This document shows positions 27,745-35,904 of a DNA stretch of 64,000 nt, one piece after another (the first letter of the stretch is position 1; the number at the start of each line of letters is the position of its first letter). A program made the translations under genes and the position numbers. This DNA is from Albirhodobacter sp048262715 (lineage in GTDB: Bacteria; Pseudomonadota; Alphaproteobacteria; Rhodobacterales; Rhodobacteraceae). The notes below the pieces were generated by a model that had not been told where the DNA came from, searched no databases, and saw nothing but the letters and a program-made list of their open reading frames with translations. The DNA lies in the NCBI GenBank assembly GCA_048262715.1, contig JBLXEV010000008.1, positions 124,001-188,000 on the forward strand. The letters are read 5' to 3'.

Positions 27745-28191
27745 TTAGAAATCGTGGTGGCGGATGTCGTAAAACACCCGCAAAAGCATCCGGTTGAGCG
27801 TGGCGCGCTCCTCAAGGTCAAGGGACGACAGCATCGTGTCGCGCATCCCCAGCATCGCGGGCCAAGCGGCCTCAAAAGCGGTGCGCCCCGCGTCCGTCAG
27901 GGTGATCAGCCGCACACGGCTATCCCCGTCGCGGGCCTCACGGGCCAAGAGCCCTGCGTTCTCCATTGTATCGAGTGTGCGCGAGAGCGTGGATTGTTTG
28001 ATTACGGTGAGCACCGAGAGCTCATTGATCGTGCACGGCCCGCTTTCAGCCAAAACCACCAAGGCGCGCATCTGCGCAACCGATACGCCAGCCTCTTTGA
28101 GCGCGGCCTCCACGCCCTTATTATACCGCGCCATGATCCGGTTCATCAGATAGGGCGTGAACTCTTCGAGATCCTCTGTCCGATCCATCAT
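27745..28191 (-). CDS. MarR-family regulator
   Basis: A 148-residue winged-helix protein. The core includes QMRALVVLAESGPCTINELSVLTVIKQSTLSRTLDTMENAGLLAREARDGDSRVRLITLT, the standard recognition helix and wing. MarR proteins in aromatic pathways usually repress and release DNA on binding the substrate or a CoA thioester. It starts inside the stop of the flavoprotein gene (ATGA overlap) and is followed by iorA after 107 bases, so it is embedded in the operon it probably controls. Confidence 0.88.
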   Translation of the reverse strand: MMDRTEDLEEFTPYLMNRIMARYNKGVEAALKEAGVSVAQMRALVVLAESGPCTINELSVLTVIKQSTLSRTLDTMENAGLLAREARDGDSRVRLITLTDAGRTAFEAAWPAMLGMRDTMLSSLDLEERATLNRMLLRVFYDIRHHDF

Positions 28192-29756
28192 GCGCCCAAC
28201 TCCTTCGCGGTGAGAAATCCCGACCCGCCTGATAGCCCCGGCCCTGGGTGGGTTGATGCGCCGATGTGGTAGAGGTTCGCGATGCCGGTCGAGTGGCGAA
28301 CGCTGTCTGCGAAGGGCCGCCAGAGGAAGAACTGGTCGAGGCTACACGCGCCGCCATACGGATCGCCGCCAACGAGGTTCATATTGTAGCCCTCAAGATC
28401 TGCGGGCGAAATGGCGCGGCGGGTCACAACGCTGGCCTCGAACCCCTCAATATGGGCCGCAAGGATCGCTTCGATCCGGTCGGCATAGGCCTCGCGCAGC
28501 GCTTCGGTCCACTGGCCGTCTTCGGGCACGGCAATCTCGCCGCGGGCATCGCCTTTAACGCAGCGCGGGGCCTCTGGCATTTGCAGCCAGAGGACCGATT
28601 GCCCATCGGGCGCGCGGGTTGGATCGGCAGCGCTCGGTTGGCCGACGCAAATCGTAGGCAGATCGGGCAGCAATCCGCGCTCGGCCTCGTTCCCCGCCTT
28701 TGACACCGCATCCAATCCGCCCGTGAGGTGCAAGAGCTGAACCTTTTCCAACCCGTCCGTTTTCCATTTGACGGGGCCATTCAGCAGGTAATGAAGCTGG
28801 AAATTCCCTTTCCCGAAGCGGAATTTGCGTAGATCGTCGAATTTTTCCGGACTGGGGGCGAGGCGTTGGTAGAGTTGATCGGGCGTGACCGAGGCGAGGA
28901 TTTTGCCTGCCGTGATGGCCTCGCCCGTGGCAAGCCGAACGCCCGTGGCCTTGTTGCCGCGCGTCATCGTGATCTCTGTCACCTCGGCAGAGGTGCGCAG
29001 CTCGCCGCCGTTCTCCTCGATAATCGCAATCAACCCGCGGACAAAATTGGCGGTTCCGCCTTTGACGATGGGCGCGCCTGCCGCTTCCAAGGCGAAGCCG
29101 ATCACCTGCCCCATCTGACCTGAAAACGCGGCTTCCGGCCCGAGGCCCGCGTGTAGGCACCACGGCGCCCATAGTGCGCGGCTCAGGTCGCTTTTGAAGG
29201 ATGTTTCTAGCCATGCGCGCATGGATTGCAGCGCACCGCCCATTGTCGCCGCCAGCCCGCGCGGCTTACGCCGCCAGGTTTCTTTCCCCAGAAGTTTCGC
29301 CGTGGATTTAGACCACGGGTCGCCGCCCATCAGGCCGAACAGCAGCTCGGCATTCCCGCCAAACGCCTCCAAATCTGCGGCGAGCTGGATGCCATCGCCC
29401 GCGTGCGCCGCGTTGAATGTGGCAATATTGGCGGCGCGGTTGGTCTTATAAGTCAGGGCGCGCCCATCGGGCAGCAAAACGCCCGTCGGCGTATCAGTCG
29501 CGCAGAACTCTATCCCGTGGCGGGCGAGATCGGCGCCGAGCGCCGCATGTGCCGCGCCTGTCACCCAAAGGACAAATGTCGTGGCGAGGGGATCATAGGT
29601 GACCCCCTCGGCCAGTGTCTCGGACCGCATACAGCCCCCCGCAACCGCTTCGCGCTCAAAAATCGAGACACGTTTGCCCGATTTCGCGAGCAGTGCGCCG
29701 GCCACCAGCGCATTTATGCCGCTGCCGATGATTGCGATGTCAGGGGAGGATGTCAT
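28188..29756 (-). CDS. Phytoene-desaturase-like FAD-dependent oxidoreductase (copy 2)
   Basis: A 522-residue paralogue of the flavoprotein at the other end of the operon. The FAD motif is IIGSGINALVAGALLAKSGKRVSIFERE and the C-terminus has NLYHIGASTHPGPGLSGGSGFLTAKELGA. The two share the same layout and the SLDQFF/HLDQNF-type segment before the C-terminal FAD contact. They could form a heterodimer or act on successive intermediates. A GGGAGG site precedes the start and the gene overlaps MarR by four bases. The substrate is unknown. Confidence 0.78.
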   Translation of the reverse strand: MTSSPDIAIIGSGINALVAGALLAKSGKRVSIFEREAVAGGCMRSETLAEGVTYDPLATTFVLWVTGAAHAALGADLARHGIEFCATDTPTGVLLPDGRALTYKTNRAANIATFNAAHAGDGIQLAADLEAFGGNAELLFGLMGGDPWSKSTAKLLGKETWRRKPRGLAATMGGALQSMRAWLETSFKSDLSRALWAPWCLHAGLGPEAAFSGQMGQVIGFALEAAGAPIVKGGTANFVRGLIAIIEENGGELRTSAEVTEITMTRGNKATGVRLATGEAITAGKILASVTPDQLYQRLAPSPEKFDDLRKFRFGKGNFQLHYLLNGPVKWKTDGLEKVQLLHLTGGLDAVSKAGNEAERGLLPDLPTICVGQPSAADPTRAPDGQSVLWLQMPEAPRCVKGDARGEIAVPEDGQWTEALREAYADRIEAILAAHIEGFEASVVTRRAISPADLEGYNMNLVGGDPYGGACSLDQFFLWRPFADSVRHSTGIANLYHIGASTHPGPGLSGGSGFLTAKELGA

Positions 29757-29769
29757 GGCGGCCTCCCGA

Positions 29770-30564
29770 TCAGGTTGTGGGGATCAGGGCGAGCGCGCGG
29801 ATCGGCGAGCCGGTGCCTTTGACGATCTTCAGCGGGGCGGTGATCAGGATGGCGCCCTTTGCCGGAAGCTGATCGAGATTGGTCAGCGAGGCGAGCCCGT
29901 AGCGATTGTGTTTGTGCAGAAGGTTATGCGCGGGGAAAGGGATCTCGAACCCGCCAGCGCTGCCCGCATCCGTGCCAATGCATTGCGTGCCCCAGCCGAG
30001 CGCCTTTTTCTCTTCCATCAGGTAGACGATCACCTCCGCCGTCGGCCCTGGGGTATGCGGGCCAGTTTCATCGGCGTTGAGGTATTTGTCTTCGTCGGTG
30101 TTATACTGATCCCAATCGGTGCGCATCAGCACCCATTCGCCTTCTTTGATCTCGCCATGTTCGGCTTCCCATGCTTTCACATGTTCGACGGTCAGTAAGA
30201 AATCAGGATCTTGCGCAGCCTCTTTCGAGCAATCGATGACATTGGCAGGGGCGACGAAATTCTGCGGGTTGATCGTATCGACTGAGCCGTCGGGATAGTC
30301 TTTTCCAGTGATCCAGTGGTGCGGTGCGTCGAAATGGGTGCCCGAATGCTCGCCGAGTTTCAGCCAGTTCCAAGCCCACCACGGGCCGCGATCCCCATAC
30401 TCGGAAATCTTGTGGATCTCGATCTTGGGCGTGTCATCTGCCAGCTCTGGCGGCAGTTTCAGAAGCGGGGTGTCCGGCCCGAGCGGGGCGGTGCAATCGA
30501 CAACTTTGATCGAGCCATCCAGCAGGCCGGAGGCGACAGTCGCGAGTGTATCTTGGGTGGTCAT
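29770..30564 (-). CDS. Cyclase-family hydrolase, isatin hydrolase-like
   Basis: A 264-residue metal-dependent hydrolase of the cyclase/kynurenine-formamidase superfamily. The signature HSGTHFDAPHHW is at 73-84. A WWAWNWLKLGEHSG segment, ITGKDYPDG and an ADETGPHTPGPT loop resemble, as far as I recall, the Labrenzia isatin hydrolase more than the shorter KynB formamidases. Isatin hydrolase opens isatin to isatinate (2-aminophenylglyoxylate) using a manganese ion. It is the first gene of the minus operon leading to IorAB. The alternative is N-formylkynurenine hydrolysis, which would fit the kynureninase-like gene at 42.3 kb. Confidence 0.75.
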   Translation of the reverse strand: MTTQDTLATVASGLLDGSIKVVDCTAPLGPDTPLLKLPPELADDTPKIEIHKISEYGDRGPWWAWNWLKLGEHSGTHFDAPHHWITGKDYPDGSVDTINPQNFVAPANVIDCSKEAAQDPDFLLTVEHVKAWEAEHGEIKEGEWVLMRTDWDQYNTDEDKYLNADETGPHTPGPTAEVIVYLMEEKKALGWGTQCIGTDAGSAGGFEIPFPAHNLLHKHNRYGLASLTNLDQLPAKGAILITAPLKIVKGTGSPIRALALIPTT

Positions 30565-31131
30565 TTCGGGCTCCCTAGTGTGTTGTTCGTCGTGTTCTTA
30601 TTGAAAGACATGCAAATGCATATATTTTTATTCTTCAAGTCCAAAGTTTATTTGACGGTGGATTCTGTTCAGAGGACGGGCGGAATTTTGTCGCGAAGAG
30701 GACCTGGGCGCTGCCGCGAAAGCGAGGCGAACGTTTCGGAAAACGCTTGAAAACTATAGAAATTCGGGAGTCGGCAGAGCGGGATTTGGGGTCGAAGGAC
30801 GCAGCGACTCGGGGGCGCAATCTATGTGCCTAAATTTTAGGCTGCGCATAATTCTAGCGCGTTTCGGCGAATTTTTGTCTATATGGACGCAGAATCAAGC
30901 CGTCGGTTCGCGGGGCGAAGCAGGGCTGTCGGCGGTATCAAGCCAAAGAGGAGTGGCGGAAAATCGGAACGGCGCGGGGGCGTCCTCCTATCCCGAGGCG
31001 TCGCGCATTTCTGAACGCGAAGATTTTCGATTGGCACAAAGAAATACTTGAGGCCTAAAATATCTTGTGCAACTGTATGCAGCAAGGGGCCCCGCGCGCC
31101 CCACATTTTTCCCTGAGGAGGATCTTCCGCC
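30565..31131. promoter_or_regulatory. 567-base divergent regulatory region
   Basis: No convincing gene is present. It separates the minus hydrolase-FAD-MarR-IorAB operon from the plus cupin operon. It contains ATGCA-AA-TGCAT at 30610-30621, close to the minus start. The perfect palindrome at 30828-30842 is listed separately. A candidate plus promoter has TTGGCA at 31031-31036 and CTAAAA at 31055-31060, the latter inside a GGCCTAAAATAT element. The AT-rich stretch at 30600-30660 probably holds the minus promoter. Confidence 0.55.
30828..30842. promoter_or_regulatory. Perfect 15-base palindrome, candidate operator
   Basis: GCCTAAA-T-TTTAGGC has two perfect seven-base arms. It lies midway between the divergent operons. 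Size and symmetry fit a MarR-type dimer site; the MarR encoded at 27.7 kb is the obvious candidate. Confidence 0.5.
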
Positions 31132-31557
31132 ATGACCGATAAAGTTGTCCCCGTCGTCACCCGTGCCAATGAGTTGGATGACGGCACCAATCAATCGGGT
31201 GAATGCGTTCGCAAATCCGGCGTTAGCCCGCAGCACACCCCCGCGACGAAAATCTGGTTCGGGCGCGTCAGCAATGAGCCGGGCCACCGTTCGCCGCCGC
31301 ATCACCATGATGAATGCGAGACTGGCGGATATGTTCTCAAGGGTCATGGCCGGATCTATTTCGGCGATGATTACAAAGAATACCTCGATATGTACGAGGG
31401 CGATTTCGTCTTCGTTCCGCCCTATATGCCGCATGTCGAAGTGAACATGAGCACGACCGAAGAACTGGTTTGGCTCACCTGCCGCACGCCTGACAATCTT
31501 GTCACCAACCTCCCCGATGTGCCGGATGAGGCGCTCGTTGGATATCGTCGCGCGTAA
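31132..31557 (+). CDS. Small cupin protein
   Basis: A 141-residue single-domain cupin. Metal-ligand-like residues are visible in PPHHHDECETGGYVLKGHG (His57-59, Glu61 or Glu63) and the second motif includes PPYMPHVEV with His101. Such proteins can be small dioxygenases, isomerases or hydrolases, or only sense ligands. It begins with AGGAGG upstream, and its stop is 17 bases before the FAH gene. Membership in the operon with the FAH hydrolase and SDR, opposite the isatin-hydrolase-like gene, suggests an enzymatic role in the same pathway. The reaction cannot be stated. Confidence 0.75.
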   Translation: MTDKVVPVVTRANELDDGTNQSGECVRKSGVSPQHTPATKIWFGRVSNEPGHRSPPHHHDECETGGYVLKGHGRIYFGDDYKEYLDMYEGDFVFVPPYMPHVEVNMSTTEELVWLTCRTPDNLVTNLPDVPDEALVGYRRA

Positions 31558-31574
31558 GCGGGAAAGGGAAGACC

Positions 31575-32417
31575 ATGAAACTACTTCGTTATGGCCCGCG
31601 CGGCGCAGAGCAGCCCGCGATGCTGGATGCAGATGGCGCGATGCGCGATCTCTCGGGGGTGATCTCCGATATCTGCGGCAGCACGCTTGCCCCTGAAAGC
31701 CTCGAAAAGCTCAAAGCGCTTGATCCTAAATCACTGCCGATCGTCGCGGACAATCCGCGGATCGGATCGGCCATCGCACGCCCTGGGAAATTCCTCTGCG
31801 TCGGGTTGAACTATGCCGATCACGCCCGCGAAACGGGCAAGGAGCCGCCAGAAGAGCCTGTGTTGTTCTCGAAGGCGAGCACCGCGATTTGCGGCCCGAA
31901 TGACGATGTCGAAATTCCGCGCGGCTCTGATCGCACGGATTGGGAGGTCGAGCTGGGGATCGTGATTGGGTCACGCGCGAAATATGTGAGCGAGGCCGAG
32001 GCGTTGGACTATGTTGCTGGCTATGCGCTGGTCAATGACGTGTCCGAGCGCCGCTTCCAATCGGAACGCGGTGGCCAATGGATCAAGGGCAAAAGCCATG
32101 ATACCTTCGGCCCTGTCGGCCCGTGGATGGTGACCAAGGACGAAATCGCCGATGTGCAGGCGCTTGACCTGTGGCTCGATGTGGATGGCGAACGCCGTCA
32201 GACGGGCAACACCCGCACGATGATCTTCGGCGTGGCGTATCTGGTGCATTATATCTCGCAATTCATGACGCTTGAACCGGGCGATATCATCGCCACGGGC
32301 ACGCCGCCGGGCGTTGGGCTAGGGATGAAGCCGCCGACCTTCCTGCGCGAAGGGCAGATCGTGACCTTGGGCGCGAGCGGGCTGGGCGAGCAGCGTCAAC
32401 GGATGGTGCAGGCATGA
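31575..32417 (+). CDS. FAH-family hydrolase (2,4-dioxo-acid or fumarylpyruvate-type)
   Basis: A 280-residue fumarylacetoacetate hydrolase-family protein. The core FLCVGLNYADHARETGKEPPEEPVLFSK is followed by the metal ligands in DWEVELGIVIG, and then KSHDTFGPVGPWMVT and GNTRTMIFGV. GDIIATGTPPGVG closes the active site. Members cleave C-C bonds in 2,4-dioxo acids or act as ureidoglycolate lyase-like or decarboxylase enzymes. A sugar-acid role (2,4-diketo-3-deoxy acid hydrolase with an SDR) is possible because the next gene is an SDR. In this aromatic context a ring-cleavage product is equally plausible. It overlaps the SDR start by four bases. Confidence 0.82.
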   Translation: MKLLRYGPRGAEQPAMLDADGAMRDLSGVISDICGSTLAPESLEKLKALDPKSLPIVADNPRIGSAIARPGKFLCVGLNYADHARETGKEPPEEPVLFSKASTAICGPNDDVEIPRGSDRTDWEVELGIVIGSRAKYVSEAEALDYVAGYALVNDVSERRFQSERGGQWIKGKSHDTFGPVGPWMVTKDEIADVQALDLWLDVDGERRQTGNTRTMIFGVAYLVHYISQFMTLEPGDIIATGTPPGVGLGMKPPTFLREGQIVTLGASGLGEQRQRMVQA

Positions 32418-33220
32418 TTGATTTCGAGAAGGTCAAGAACGCGCTCACCGATCTGCACGGCAAAACCGCGATTGTGACGGGCGGCGCGCGCGGTCAAGGC
32501 GCGGTCGAGGCGGAATTGCTGGCCACGGCGGGCGCGTCCGTGTTGCTTTGCGATGTGTTGGAAGAGGATGGCGTTGCCCTGGCGGCGCGGCTCAATGCGG
32601 ATGGCAAGGATGTCCGGTTCCGTAAGCTGGACGTGACCTCTGAGGCAGGCTGGCAAGCCGCGCTGGACGAGATCCGCGGATGGACGGGGCGTCTCGATAT
32701 CCTCGTTAACAATGCGGGCATCATCAACCGCAAGATCATCCGCGATATGTCGGTGGAAGAATGGCGCAAGGTGATGGATGTGAATGCCACTGGCGCATTT
32801 ATCGGCATCAAACTGGCCGCACCGATGATGGCGGAAACGGGCGGCGGGAGCATCATCAATATCTCCTCCAACAGTGCGTTTTCGGGCCATTACGACCCTG
32901 CCTATACCTCCTCGAAATGGGCGCTGCGCGGGTTGACGCGGACAGCGGCGATGGAGTTTGCCGAGCAGGGCGTGCGGGTGAATGCGATCTGTCCGGGGCT
33001 GATCGTGACAGATCTCAACCGTGGCTCGCCGCATCTTGCGCCGATGATCGGGATGACTCCGATGGCGCGCTCGGGTGAGGCCGATGAGGTGGCGCAGCTT
33101 GTGCTGTTCCTCGCGTCGGAGGGATCAGCCTTCATCACGGGGGAAGATTTCGTGATTGATGGCGGCTTCACCGCGGGCGCGGGCTATCGCCGCGTGGCGA
33201 AAGAGACCGGATTGCTCTGA
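32414..33220 (+). CDS. SDR-family oxidoreductase
   Basis: A 268-residue classical SDR. The cofactor motif is TGGARGQG, and DVLEEDG after the second strand favours NAD. NNAG, a Ser in NISSNSAFSG and the YTSSK catalytic motif are intact. The GGARGQG form is common in hydroxysteroid-dehydrogenase-like SDRs. It is the last gene of the cupin-FAH-SDR operon and is followed by a strong terminator. It probably oxidises a hydroxy intermediate that the FAH enzyme then cleaves. Confidence 0.85.
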   Translation: MIDFEKVKNALTDLHGKTAIVTGGARGQGAVEAELLATAGASVLLCDVLEEDGVALAARLNADGKDVRFRKLDVTSEAGWQAALDEIRGWTGRLDILVNNAGIINRKIIRDMSVEEWRKVMDVNATGAFIGIKLAAPMMAETGGGSIINISSNSAFSGHYDPAYTSSKWALRGLTRTAAMEFAEQGVRVNAICPGLIVTDLNRGSPHLAPMIGMTPMARSGEADEVAQLVLFLASEGSAFITGEDFVIDGGFTAGAGYRRVAKETGLL

Positions 33221-33238
33221 ATATCGGCTTGAGAAACC

Positions 33239-33272
33239 AAAAGCCCCCGCGCCGGATGGCACGGGGGCTTTT
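33239..33272. terminator. Bidirectional rho-independent terminator
   Basis: AAAAGCCCCCG and CGGGGGCTTTT form a perfect stem with an inner GCC/GGC pairing, flanked by A and T runs. It serves the SDR (plus) and the MarR gene (minus). Confidence 0.9.
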
Positions 33273-33295
33273 CCATGGGCGCGACAAAGGCCGCC

Positions 33296-33760
33296 TCACT
33301 GTTTGTTGCGGATATCGAGCATGATCGAGATGCCGCGCGCGGCGTCGGATTCCGAGACTTCTGAGAATTTCTCATCAATCCATCCCAGATGCTCGGCCGT
33401 CATCGTATCCATCAAGTCGCGGCCTTTTTCGGTGATCTTTACCAAAAACGCGCGACGGTCGGATTCCAGATTTTCGCGGGCGACCAGACCTTCGGTCACC
33501 AGCCGATCTACAACGCCGGTGACATTGCCGTTCGAGACGACGAGATGCTGCGACAACTCGCTCATCTTCATCCCTGCGGGTTCTGCGTGAAGCGCCGCCA
33601 GAACATCAAAACGCGGTAGGGTGGTGTCATAGCCTTCGCGCAGTTTCTCGCGCAGCGAGCCCTCAACATAGCGCACCGCTTTGAGCATCTGAAGCCAGAG
33701 CCGAAGCCTCTGGCGCGCGAGCGTCTTGTCTTCGACAAGGTGGTGATCTTGCACTGTCAT
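33296..33760 (-). CDS. MarR-family regulator of the aminobenzoyl-CoA block
   Basis: A 154-residue winged-helix regulator. The DNA-binding part reads PRFDVLAALHAEPAGMKMSELSQHLVVSNGNVTGVVDRLVTEGLVARENLESDRRAFLVKIT. The SNGNVTGVVDRL recognition helix is common in MarR proteins next to aromatic acyl-CoA genes, several of which respond to CoA thioesters. It is separated from the thioesterase gene by 152 bases with its own likely promoter, so it can be expressed independently of the operon it probably controls. Confidence 0.88.
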   Translation of the reverse strand: MTVQDHHLVEDKTLARQRLRLWLQMLKAVRYVEGSLREKLREGYDTTLPRFDVLAALHAEPAGMKMSELSQHLVVSNGNVTGVVDRLVTEGLVARENLESDRRAFLVKITEKGRDLMDTMTAEHLGWIDEKFSEVSESDAARGISIMLDIRNKQ

Positions 33761-33780
33761 GGCAAATGCATCCTGTCCGG

Positions 33781-33801
33781 CTTGAAATTAACTGCTTCAA
33801 G
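33781..33801. promoter_or_regulatory. Inverted repeat upstream of the MarR gene
   Basis: CTTGAA-N9-TTCAAG lies about 20 bases before the MarR start, in an AT-rich promoter region. It fits an autoregulatory operator. Confidence 0.45.
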
Positions 33802-33912
33802 TATCAATTTTTTAACTCGAAGGTAAAGCAAAATGACACCCCGCCGCAGCAGATGGCCGAGGCAGTGCGGGGGAAGGCTCAAATAGGCCTTTTGGGGACG
33901 TTTTTTCTTAAA

Positions 33913-34305
33913 TTACAGAAGTTTTCTAGGCTTCCCATCTGCATCCACCGCAACGAGTACAACATCTGCACTCATGATGCGGGTGCAGGCATGGTCGGGA
34001 TCAGACCATGCAGAAAGAAACAGGTTAAAGGAACTGTTGCCGCGCCGCGTTAGCTCTGCGTGGATAACAAATTCCACACCCGCAGAGAGCGCTGCGTGGA
34101 AGGTCAGATCTTTGATCGACAGGATCAAGGCCTCTCCACCGGAGACTTTGCGCCCCGCAAGGCCCGCCGCGATATCAAGCTGGCCCATCAGCCATGCACC
34201 GGTGACGGCCCCGCGCGGGGTGACGGCATCAAAGGGCGAGAGGGTTGCGAGGACGGGGGCGGTATCGGGGCGGCTTGGCGCCCCCGCTTGCGCTTTATCC
34301 AGCAT
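33913..34305 (-). CDS. YciA-like acyl-CoA thioesterase (hotdog fold)
   Basis: A 130-residue hotdog protein. Features of the YciA/ACOT group are visible: PRGAVTGAWLMGQLDIAAGLAGRKVSGG near residues 30-57, and a helix leading to LSIKDLTFHAALSAGVEFVIHAEL. Such proteins hydrolyse acyl-CoA esters. It is the last gene of the minus operon starting at 38.2 kb and overlaps the RidA-like gene by eleven bases. It may recycle CoA from stalled intermediates. Confidence 0.75.
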   Translation of the reverse strand: MLDKAQAGAPSRPDTAPVLATLSPFDAVTPRGAVTGAWLMGQLDIAAGLAGRKVSGGEALILSIKDLTFHAALSAGVEFVIHAELTRRGNSSFNLFLSAWSDPDHACTRIMSADVVLVAVDADGKPRKLL

Positions 34306-34711
34306 GGGGGATCACGGCGGTCGCTTCGATTTCAACCTTAGCCGCGTCTTCCATGAGCGCGACGACCTGCACCACCGCCATCGTCGGGAAGTGCCGCCCG
34401 ATCACCTCACGATAGGCCGCGCCAAAGCCGCGGAGGTTCTCGAGATACTCTGCCTTATCAGTGATATACCACGTCAGACGGGTCAGATGTTCGGGCCGCG
34501 CGCCAGCGCTGTCCAGCACGGCGACGATGTTCTCGAGGGTCTGGCGGAATTGGCCAACCATATCCTCGTGCTCCCATTCCTGTTGCGCGTTCCAGCCGAC
34601 GAGGCCGCCGGTGAAGACCATCCGGCCCTCCGCTAGAATGCCGTTTGCATAGCCTTTTGCAGGGGTCCAGCCATCCGGCTGCAGGAACATATGGGGGGAA
34701 AGAGCGGTCAT
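34295..34711 (-). CDS. RidA-family protein with altered active site
   Basis: A 138-residue protein of the RidA/YjgF/Rid family. Typical parts are RMVFTGGLVGW, QFRQTLENIVAVLDSAGARPEHLTRLTWYITD and the C-terminal VEIEATAVIP. In RidA itself an arginine in a PAR-type motif acts on imines and enamines. Here that stretch reads FPTMAVVQV at 108-116, with no Arg, placing it in another Rid subgroup. Since the product of the two-domain monooxygenase/reductase is a cyclic enamine, a role in its hydrolysis is attractive but unproven. Confidence 0.82.
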   Translation of the reverse strand: MTALSPHMFLQPDGWTPAKGYANGILAEGRMVFTGGLVGWNAQQEWEHEDMVGQFRQTLENIVAVLDSAGARPEHLTRLTWYITDKAEYLENLRGFGAAYREVIGRHFPTMAVVQVVALMEDAAKVEIEATAVIPHAG

Positions 34712-34726
34712 ACTATTGCTTTCATC

Positions 34727-35152
34727 TTAATCTTCGGAAGGGGAGAGGTAGCGTGCCATCGCCGCGCGGGCCGTGTCGGGCCACGGCTCCGAGCCGCCGG
34801 TCTCAAGCCGCGCATAAACGAGCGTCGCCTTGCAGGTGAAGCGGTGTTGGCCGCCACAATGGCAAAGGATTTGTATCGTCGCCGAAGAGGACCCAATGCG
34901 CTGAAGCGTCAAGGAAAACTCCAGCATATCCTCGAGCCGTGAAGGAGCATGGAAGCGCACGTTGATCTCGCCCATCGGCGTGCCCGCGCCGCTGTCCCGC
35001 CCCATCTGTGCCCAGCTATAGCCAATCGCATCTGCGAAGAAGCGCTCCGTCACGGCGGAGATCATCTCGAAATAGCGCGGGTAGAACACGATTCCGGCGG
35101 GGTCGCAGTGGTTGAATTCGACCTGACGGCGCAGAGTGAATGTCTCGCTCAT
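34727..35152 (-). CDS. 4-hydroxybenzoyl-CoA thioesterase-like protein
   Basis: A 141-residue hotdog thioesterase. The motif FNHCDPAGIVFYPRYFEM near residues 13-30, with Asp17, matches the 4-hydroxybenzoyl-CoA thioesterase active site. I chose ATG 35152, which overlaps the SDR stop (ATGA); the much longer frame runs inside the SDR gene. It would cleave an aromatic or alicyclic CoA ester made by this operon. Confidence 0.85.
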   Translation of the reverse strand: MSETFTLRRQVEFNHCDPAGIVFYPRYFEMISAVTERFFADAIGYSWAQMGRDSGAGTPMGEINVRFHAPSRLEDMLEFSLTLQRIGSSSATIQILCHCGGQHRFTCKATLVYARLETGGSEPWPDTARAAMARYLSPSED

Positions 35153-35904
35153 GTCTCGCCTCCGGAAACGGAAATCGCCTGTCCGGTGACCATGTCCGAT
35201 CCAGCCGCGCAGAGCCAGAGCACCGCCTGCGCGACATCCTCGGGCGGGACGAGCCGATGCATCGGGTTGGTCGCCTCGAGCGAGGCCCGCGCCTCCACTG
35301 CGGTGCGTCCGGTTTTGGCGACGATATTGGCGATGGAGCGCTCGGTCATCTCGGTATCGAGAAAGCCAGGGCAGATCGCATTGACGGTGATGCCCTTGCG
35401 CACGAGTTCCAGCGCGAGGGATTTCACCATGCCGACGACGCCATGCTTTGCCGCCGCATAGGGCGCCACATAGGGGTACCCTTTCAGGCCAGCGGTGGAG
35501 GCAATCGCGATCAGCCGTCCCCATGGCTTGCCCTGCATAGTCCGCGCGCCTTCGCGCAGGGTCAAGAAGGTGCCGGTAAGGTTCACCGTCATCATCCGCT
35601 CAAAGGCGGCCAATTCGGTTTTGACAAAGGGCGCGCTTTCCGAGGCCCCCGCATTCGCGATGACGATATCGGGCGCTGTCTGCGCGATGGCGGCACTGAT
35701 CGCGGCCTCATCGGTGATATCGGCCACAACCGCGCGGATCCCGCTATGGCTGGCCGCGACGGTTTGCAGTGGCTCAAGGCGGCGACCGCAGATCGTGACC
35801 TGCGCGCCCGCCTGCGCCAGATGGAGGGCGATCACCGCCCCCACACCCGATCCGCCGCCGGTGACAAAGGCGGATTTTCCCGCGAGCGGTTGCGCCATAC
35901 TCAT
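35149..35904 (-). CDS. SDR, 3-hydroxyacyl-CoA dehydrogenase-like
   Basis: A 251-residue classical SDR with TGGGSGVG, NAGAS, a Ser in IASTAG and the YAAAK catalytic motif. It sits directly after the monooxygenase/reductase gene with a four-base ATGA overlap. In CoA-dependent aromatic pathways such SDRs oxidise 3-hydroxyacyl-CoA or alicyclic hydroxy intermediates, and this is the likely role here. No substrate-specific residues can be assigned. Confidence 0.82.
   Translation of the reverse strand: MSMAQPLAGKSAFVTGGGSGVGAVIALHLAQAGAQVTICGRRLEPLQTVAASHSGIRAVVADITDEAAISAAIAQTAPDIVIANAGASESAPFVKTELAAFERMMTVNLTGTFLTLREGARTMQGKPWGRLIAIASTAGLKGYPYVAPYAAAKHGVVGMVKSLALELVRKGITVNAICPGFLDTEMTERSIANIVAKTGRTAVEARASLEATNPMHRLVPPEDVAQAVLWLCAAGSDMVTGQAISVSGGET

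Noticed and set aside
22368..29756. Carotenoid biosynthesis from the two phytoene-desaturase-like proteins
   Set aside because: No phytoene synthase, lycopene cyclase or other pigment gene is present, and they are in one transcript with IorAB.
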